Below, one piece after another: positions 58,146 to 64,000 of a stretch of DNA of 64,000 nucleotides (positions within the stretch are counted from its first letter, which is position 1; each line of letters begins with the position of its first letter). The notes under the pieces were generated by a model. It did not search any database and had not been told where the DNA came from. It saw only the letters and a program-made list of their open reading frames with translations. Origin of the DNA: Arabidopsis thaliana (Eukaryota > Streptophyta > Magnoliopsida > Brassicales > Brassicaceae); assembly GCF_000001735.4 (NCBI RefSeq), contig NC_003076.8, positions 13,209,835 to 13,273,834 on the forward strand. Reading direction: 5' to 3'. The position numbers and the translations under genes are program-made.

Positions 58146-60743
58146 TCAAGTGATGAGGTCGAGTATATATTCCTCCCTTGCTCTTTCACCCAAATCTTCA
58201 TACTCTCCTGGATTCTCAACTGCTTTGTGTTCATCTAACAGCTTTTGGTACCCCAAAATCTCCAAATTTAAATCTCCTTCCTTGCTATCCTTTGTTAGAG
58301 CACTCTGTAGATGATCTGTTTCTCCCAGCTCTTCTAGCATTTCGTCAGCTAACATATCCATCTCTTCAATCCAGAAAATATTTCTTTCTATCGTAGGCTT
58401 CTTCATGGTGTTGGTGATATCGAAGGTCATCTTGAGATCTCTCCCGAGGTTAAGATCAATTTTTCCCTTCTTAACATCAATGATAGCTCCAACTGTAACT
58501 AAAAATGGTCTTCCCAATATCAAAGGGTCTTTGGGTTCTTCATCCATTTCTAAAACCACAAAGTCTGTCGGTACTTCGACCATGCCTATCATGACTGGTA
58601 AGTCCTCCAGCAGACCATGGGGAATCCTAACAGATCTGTCAGCTAGGATCAAGGATATATTGCAGGGCTTGTACTTGTTGAAGCCCAGTTTCTTTGCCAC
58701 AGAGAGAGGCATGAGACTCACAGATGCACCTAGATCACAGAGGCACTTGTTGAAGGCTAAAGGGCCTAGAGCGCAAGGTAAGGTGAAGGAACCAGGATCT
58801 CCTAGTTTTTTTGGAATGATCTTCTGCTGAATGATCGCACTGCATTCGTGACTTAGCACCACCATTCCTTGGACTTCTTTGATCCTCTCTGTAATCATGT
58901 CTTTCACATATTTGTTAGAGTCTGGTATAAGTGCAAGACAGTCGACAAGAGGCATCGTGACTTCAAGATTTTTCAATTGTTTCTCCAGGAGAGCTTTGTA
59001 CTTCTGTATCATGACCTTCTTGAATCGACCAGGAAATGGGAGTGGGGGCTTGTAAGGTGGGGGAACGAAGACGTTGTCTTTGGTTTTGGTGGCAGCTGGT
59101 TTTTCAACAAGAGGAGATGCTGCAGGAGCTAGTAGTCGAGTAGGTTGGTCGAGTATAGGCTCTTCTATTGCTTTTTCAGCGGAATTTCCATTTTGACAGA
59201 AATCCTCCCCATCTTGATCCACACTGTCCTCAGTGTTCTGGTTCGGGCTCTCTTTTGTGGGTAATTCTTTACCGCTTCTAAGTGTGATAGCATGAGCGTA
59301 CTCCTCTGAATTTGACATTGATTTTCTGGAAGGTCCTGTAAATTTGGGTGCTGCGGTCGACCCAGTTTGGCCTTCTATGTATCTAATCTTAGATGTCAGT
59401 GCTTCAACCTTGATATTGATATCATTGTAACTGCAGTCAACCTTGTTGTGAATTTCTGCCATCCTTTTGGACAGATCCATTGCTCCTGTTGCTTGCCCTT
59501 GTAGAATCTGCTGTAACATGTTCTTCAGGTCTGAATCTGGAGTTGTTGAAGCTGGTTGTTGTTGCTGCTGTGTGAACCCAGGTGGTGGAAGTTGCGGCTG
59601 ATAGTTGCCCTGATACTGCTGCTTAGGAACATACCCTTGACCTTGGTTGTATGGAACAAAGGGCCTGGGTTGATTCTGCTGCTGTGAAGGGTAAACTTGG
59701 TCCTGCGGGTTTGCAACGTTTGTACTTCTGTAAGACAGATTGGGATGGTTCTGCTTGAAGTTGTTGAAACCTTTGTTGTAACCTCCTTGGTTCTGCACAT
59801 AACTGACCTCTTCTGACTGCATAGTCTCCCCATCCTGAACTTGGAACGTCTCATCATCACCCAGAAAATGAATGTGCTTCTGTTGCACAAGCAGTAGCTT
59901 GTCCAGTTTGTCATTCATGGCTTTCATTTCCCTGCGGTGCTTCTCATCAGAATCAGAGCTGGTGCGGACGCTTCTATCATAATCTTCATTATAGTTGCCA
60001 TCCGACTGAGCTAAGTTCTCTACCAGCTCCCATCCGTCTTCAACGTCTTTGTTGAGAAAGTTCCCGTTAGAAGCGGTATCTAGAAGCATCCTGATCTTTG
60101 GGAGGACACCTCTGTAGAGAGTGCTGAGAAGCGAAGCTTTGGAGAAACCATGATGAGGACATTGCGTCTGATAACCTTTGAAGCGCTCCCATGCTTCACA
60201 GAAAGTCTCATTATTCGTCTGAGTGAAACCGGAGATATCATTCCTTAGTCTCGCAGTCCTGGAGTTTGAGAAAAACTTAGCCAAGAAGGCTTTCTTGCAG
60301 TCATTCCAGGAGGTGATAGAGCCTTGAAGAAGCGACTTTTCCCACTGATGGGCTTTGTCTCCAAGAGAGAAAGGAAACAATCTGAGCTTGAAGCCATCCT
60401 CACTGACTCCATTGATCTTTGTTAGGCTGCAGAGCCTATCAAACTCGTCCAGGTGATCGAGTGGATCCTCCATAGGGAGGCCGTGGAACTTGTTGCTCTG
60501 AACCATGGCAATGAGACCGCTCTTGATCTCAAAGTTGTTGTTCTGCACAGGTGGAGGCACGATGCCATTACGCTGATTGTGGTTGCGTGGTGCATCGCCT
60601 GCACCTATGTTGTTTGGTTGCACCTGCTCATCAACAACTGCAGCCATTGTGTCTGTTTCTGTCTGTGTTCTGAGTTGGCGTGCAATACGGTCGATGTTAT
60701 CGTTGAACAGGAGATTCTGATTTCCTCGTGACCGTGTTTGCAT
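58146..60743 (-). CDS. gag: Athila gag-protease
   Basis: 865 aa from ATG 60743. The Gag core includes [20 protein letters not shown] and the W-ER-F-G-Q region typical of retrotransposon gag. A Gln-rich stretch lies in the middle with no CCHC knuckle, as is usual for Athila. An aspartic protease near the C terminus carries [19 protein letters not shown]. The frame ends in TGA (58146-58148) exactly in frame with pol. The linker around the stop is built of GGTCGAGT/ACTCGACC units; the stop sits where that motif would read ACTCGACC. Confidence 0.88.
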   Translation of the reverse strand: MQTRSRGNQNLLFNDNIDRIARQLRTQTETDTMAAVVDEQVQPNNIGAGDAPRNHNQRNGIVPPPVQNNNFEIKSGLIAMVQSNKFHGLPMEDPLDHLDEFDRLCSLTKINGVSEDGFKLRLFPFSLGDKAHQWEKSLLQGSITSWNDCKKAFLAKFFSNSRTARLRNDISGFTQTNNETFCEAWERFKGYQTQCPHHGFSKASLLSTLYRGVLPKIRMLLDTASNGNFLNKDVEDGWELVENLAQSDGNYNEDYDRSVRTSSDSDEKHRREMKAMNDKLDKLLLVQQKHIHFLGDDETFQVQDGETMQSEEVSYVQNQGGYNKGFNNFKQNHPNLSYRSTNVANPQDQVYPSQQQNQPRPFVPYNQGQGYVPKQQYQGNYQPQLPPPGFTQQQQQPASTTPDSDLKNMLQQILQGQATGAMDLSKRMAEIHNKVDCSYNDINIKVEALTSKIRYIEGQTGSTAAPKFTGPSRKSMSNSEEYAHAITLRSGKELPTKESPNQNTEDSVDQDGEDFCQNGNSAEKAIEEPILDQPTRLLAPAASPLVEKPAATKTKDNVFVPPPYKPPLPFPGRFKKVMIQKYKALLEKQLKNLEVTMPLVDCLALIPDSNKYVKDMITERIKEVQGMVVLSHECSAIIQQKIIPKKLGDPGSFTLPCALGPLAFNKCLCDLGASVSLMPLSVAKKLGFNKYKPCNISLILADRSVRIPHGLLEDLPVMIGMVEVPTDFVVLEMDEEPKDPLILGRPFLVTVGAIIDVKKGKIDLNLGRDLKMTFDITNTMKKPTIERNIFWIEEMDMLADEMLEELGETDHLQSALTKDSKEGDLNLEILGYQKLLDEHKAVENPGEYEDLGERAREEYILDLIT

Positions 60744-60899
60744 ACAACGAGTACCAACTGGTGAAGCTAGTGATTCGTAGTACCTGAATCAAAACAGACA
60801 AACAGAAATAACACAAAGTTAGTAACTTTCAGAAAAAATGAAAAAGAACTTGATCTTAAATATTCTGAAATCTCGAATATAGCAAACAAACACCCAATT

Positions 60900-60912
60900 G
60901 GCAACGGCGCCA
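60900..60912 (-). other. Athila primer-binding site
   Basis: TGGCGCCGTTGCC on the minus strand, three bases after the 5' LTR. It is complementary to the 3' end of tRNA-Asp, typical of Athila/Tat elements. Confidence 0.85.
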
Positions 60913-60915
60913 AAT

Positions 60916-62676
60916 TGATAATAAGTTTTTAGTCAATTATTCCTAAAACACCAATCATGTTGTTGTACTATTTTAGGTGTCAATCCAAATGGGTGTGATG
61001 CAAACAGATGAGATGTGATCAGAAGTCACTAAGTCAAGCCAAGCAATAACAGTTTTGGGGTTTCTAACAGTCCTAAGCGAACATGCAGAAAACAGAAGCA
61101 ATAACAGAATTACTAAAATCACTCGACCACAACAGGCTGATGCCAGAAGTAGGATGTGGTCGAGTAACAGGTCAAGTAATAGACAGGATATGAAACAGCT
61201 ATACTCGACTGCACAGTCTGTTGCCAGACACTGGGTGTGGTCGAGTAAGTTGGTCGAGTGATTGTAAAAACTAAGAAACAGGCAATGAGAACGATTAAGC
61301 GATAACGATAAAACAGAGAAATAAGATAGACGAGAAATTCCTAAGGATGGGGTAATCGAGTAGAGTGGTGTCCTAGCCTATTCGAATGGTTAACAAGCGC
61401 AATCAAGCTATCCCTAGACAACAGGTTCAACAACAGACCAATTCACTCCCGTGATAGAAATCCTCAAGCAAAGCTAGCCCAGACTAATTCCCATTAACGG
61501 AATCTAACTATGCAGGCAATACGAACAGACTGATAAAGTCAATAAACGCTCTAAACGGCCAATCCCTTGGGATAGAGACGCATATCTCAGGAACTAGTGG
61601 ATCAAGCATTCCATCGAACACCTTCTGGGTGCGGGAATGCTTGGGATCGAATTCCAGTTGATCAGAAAGAAATAAGCAGTAAACGCAACTAGTCCTAAAG
61701 GGATTCAATCAATTCTGAAACTTAACCATTCTACAGACTACGGATTCCACAACTACTCTATCCCATCCCTAAGAATTCTAAGTCACTACTCAGACAACAT
61801 GCTCAAAGACATAAACGCAGATAAACGATAATATTGCATAAGTAAAGAGATAAAGAGTAGAGAAACAAGATGACTAATGAAATCAAACGCGGAATCTCAA
61901 TAACTTGGAAAAATCGCGAACTACAGGTTGTAGAAGCAAAAGCGGCGCAGCAGAGTAAAACTAAAAATAAAACTGAAGCAAAAACGCAATGTCGACTAGA
62001 TGTCTCAGGACAGAACCCTAAAACATCTATTTATACCAAACGAAATAAAATGATAGTAGACGGGCCAATAACCTAATCGCCCGGCCCATAGAGTGATAAT
62101 GGGCCGAGATGGGCTTCGTGATCCGATGGAGGTCCAGGCCGCTTCCAAACACTTTGTCTTCTCCTCTTCTCTTCCTTGTGCTCAGCTTGTCTGGTTGAGT
62201 GCGGATTTGAGTAGACTGTGAAGAAGTGATCGAGTGTCCGGTCGAGTGATGGTGATGGTGGTGAGTGATGATACTCGACCATGGGGTCGAGTAACGTGGT
62301 AGAGTGAATGGTCGAGTGTAGTCAGGTGGTGTGGCGAAGTGAGACTCGACCAGGGGGTCGAGTAATGTCATCGAGTGGCCTGAGCTGAGGTTACTCGACC
62401 TGGTGGTCGAGTGGATGGGAAGAATGGCTCCAAAGTCACTCGTCCTGGGGGTCGAGTATGTCTTCTGGTTCTGGCTCGTTTCTTCCAATTTGCTCGCAAA
62501 CAGCTCCAAATCACCTGAAAACAACTCAGAAATGCAATATGCATGCAAAGCTATCCTAATCATGCAAAGTATGCAAGAATGATGAGAAATGATATAAAAC
62601 AGTGATGAATGATACGAAACTGGACTCAAAACGATGATGAATGGACACTGAAAACATGCAAATTATAGACATATCA
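60916..62676 (-). repeat. Athila 5' LTR
   Basis: 1,761 bp, the same length as the 3' LTR with about ten substitutions and no indel. Differences cluster near its outer transcript end (60960-60980). Confidence 0.95.
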
Positions 62677-62681
62677 GAACC
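62677..62681. repeat. Athila target-site duplication GAACC (right)
   Basis: Second copy of GAACC; exon 4 of the DUF1985 gene resumes in frame right after it. Confidence 0.95.
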
Positions 62682-64000
62682 TGCTATGGAAAAACAGAAA
62701 TCTGAAATGGATTGTGATAAAGAAGAGAATGCTGAGGATTGTTTTGGAGAGCTTGTGCCTGAGAGGTTTATTGTTGAAATGAGGAGGTCTTTCAAGGAGC
62801 TGGAAGACCAAATGTATCAAATGCATGAAGATATGAAAGACTTTGTCCGTGACCAGATACGTGCTGCCCTTGATCCAAAAGGCAAAAGGCCAGAACAAAC
62901 CATACCTTCCCATGATTCGCGGGAACCACCTACTTCTATGGATAAGGCACCGGTTACTGGGAAGAAGCCATCGAGAAGGATGTCTACAAAAGGAAGCACT
63001 GAAACGAGAAAGTCTTCAAGGCTGACTCGTGTTTCTCATGATGTGGACACTCCTGCACTTTCTGTTGGCTGTAATTCCAAAGAGGAAGATTTGGATGTCC
63101 CTGGAGTACATACCACTGCTGTCGAAGGAAGAAGAAAACCGTCAAAGCCGAAGAAAAATGTTTCTTTTGCTGTTGACACTACTGAGCTACCTGATTCCAA
63201 TAAGGAAGATATGCAAGGATTCATTGATGAACAGGTAAGTCATGTACGTACATTGCTAAATATTTTATAATCCATATGTATAACTATACTGCCTGCTTCG
63301 ATACAGTATGGCGCTAATAATGAAAGTGATTTTACTGCAAATGATAGATTAGATTCTTCGGCCGCTGAAGAAGAGATATTAGACACTGGATTTTTAATAG
63401 TTCCTTATGCTGGATCCACACAATCCCATCTGGTATGTCGTCTACTAATACTCTTCACAATCTGTTTAAATGGTGTACGTACATATTCGCTTAAAAAGTT
63501 AGTTAAACTATGTTTCAGGATAGAGGAAATGTTGTTGTTTGTAAGACTGTCTTCTTAGGTTCAATGTCTGGGACTGTCTATGTTACACAGGAAGAGAGAC
63601 CTGTGGAAGAAGCTACTGTTGACACCGAGATGGAAGAAGTTCCATCTAATGAGTCTGCAAGAGTTTCAGAGGTAGATCTTCTGGTAATCGTTATATACAG
63701 ATTTCCATGACTATATGCATATATATTACATTAATTTCTCCACTTATCTAACGCTTAACTCTATGGTAGCCTATCTTTCAGGATAATGGACCAAAGGATG
63801 TTGCTGAACCTGGCTTAGTTGGTACCCATACAGGGGCCGATGAAATAGCTGATGCAGACATAGAGATGGTAGACAATCCATCAGGTTTACCTTCAACATC
63901 TGCACAGGTATGTGTTAGTCACTTGTTCTTTTTCCATATGTGTACGCCCATAAGACTTTGAAAATTATTTTTGTTTCAGGAAGAAGCAAGAGATGCCAGT

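Larger units (their letters stand above)
51187..62676 (-). mobile_element. Athila-type Ty3/gypsy LTR retrotransposon, 11,490 bp, young
   Basis: Two 1,761-bp LTRs bounded TG...CA, target duplication GAACC, tRNA-Asp-type primer site (60900-60912) and purine tract at the 3' LTR. By eye the LTRs differ at about ten sites (roughly 0.6%), implying insertion within about the last half million years at usual plant rates. Gag-protease and pol lie in one frame separated by one TGA. The Athila assignment rests on the primer site, the FMDDFSVYG reverse-transcriptase motif and the long non-coding region between pol and the 3' LTR. No env-like frame is recognisable. Confidence 0.93.
49490..64000 (+). pseudogene. 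DUF1985 gene interrupted by an Athila element (3' end off window)
   Basis: Exons: 49490-49613, 49849-50777, 50853-51051, 51141-51186 resuming at 62682-63234, then 63307-63432, 63519-63671, 63782-63907 and 63980 onward. All junctions are GT-AG and in phase. Exon 2 encodes the DUF1985 domain (MWIVFGGHPIRFGLREFSIL; FFCKYPWGRVSF). Exon 4 changes to an acidic coiled coil (VEMRRSFKELEDQMYQMHED), and later exons are short acidic repeats. No stop is seen in the host exons. The 11.5-kb retrotransposon in exon 4 leaves ...SPKEP and AMEKQ in phase across the duplication, so the gene was open until recently. The product is unknown; the family is linked to ULP1-carrying MULEs. Confidence 0.75.

Overview
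The window is nuclear plant DNA. Genes carry GT-AG introns, the sequence is AT-rich, and most of it is transposable elements. The two well-preserved host genes are tail to tail: a two-domain arogenate dehydrogenase (like A. thaliana TyrAAT1, AT5G34930) and a GH79 heparanase-like beta-glucuronidase (like AtGUS3, AT5G34940). From family knowledge these are neighbours near the chromosome 5 centromere of Arabidopsis, and DUF784 genes lie close by there too. I therefore read the window as a pericentromeric segment of an Arabidopsis or close Brassicaceae genome. The species was not determined.

Layout. 1-10 kb: two minus-strand DUF1985 genes of transposon type. One has an auxilin-like J-domain at its C terminus (1-2563). 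The other has a ULP1-like domain that has lost its catalytic residues (4862-9528). Their introns and flanks are full of a motif close to TTTTAAAATCCCTTGTAAAT. 10.0-11.1 kb: a small Mutator-like (MULE) element whose end abuts another MULE end. 11.1-15.4 kb: three tandem 1.94-kb units, each with a secreted cysteine-rich DUF784 (ECA1-like) gene; only the middle one is intact. 15.4-20.5 kb: an LTR-like fragment, two CACTA elements and a decayed MuDR transposase. 20.5-23.3 kb: a PPR fragment, a Helitron 3' end and a hAT MITE. 23.5-28.9 kb: the two host genes.

29-33.9 kb: mainly non-coding DNA with two MITEs and a GRF zinc-finger relic. 33,922-42,652: a minus-strand Helitron with defined termini. 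It carries a replication-protein-A-like (RPA) gene, an RPA-PIF1 helicase chimera and a second decayed RPA gene, but no Rep domain is visible. 43.5-48.9 kb: an FBD/F-box pseudogene whose intron holds a Ty1/copia element with a GAGTT target duplication. 49.5-64 kb: a third DUF1985 gene, plus strand, split in exon 4 by a young 11.5-kb Athila-type Ty3/gypsy element (1,761-bp LTRs, GAACC duplication). The host reading frame is in phase on both sides.

Functionally, only the arogenate dehydrogenase (tyrosine synthesis), the GH79 enzyme (cell wall/apoplast) and the middle DUF784 gene look like working host genes. Everything else is mobile DNA, captured gene pieces or their debris. Exon borders and family calls come from reading the sequence; no database search was run.
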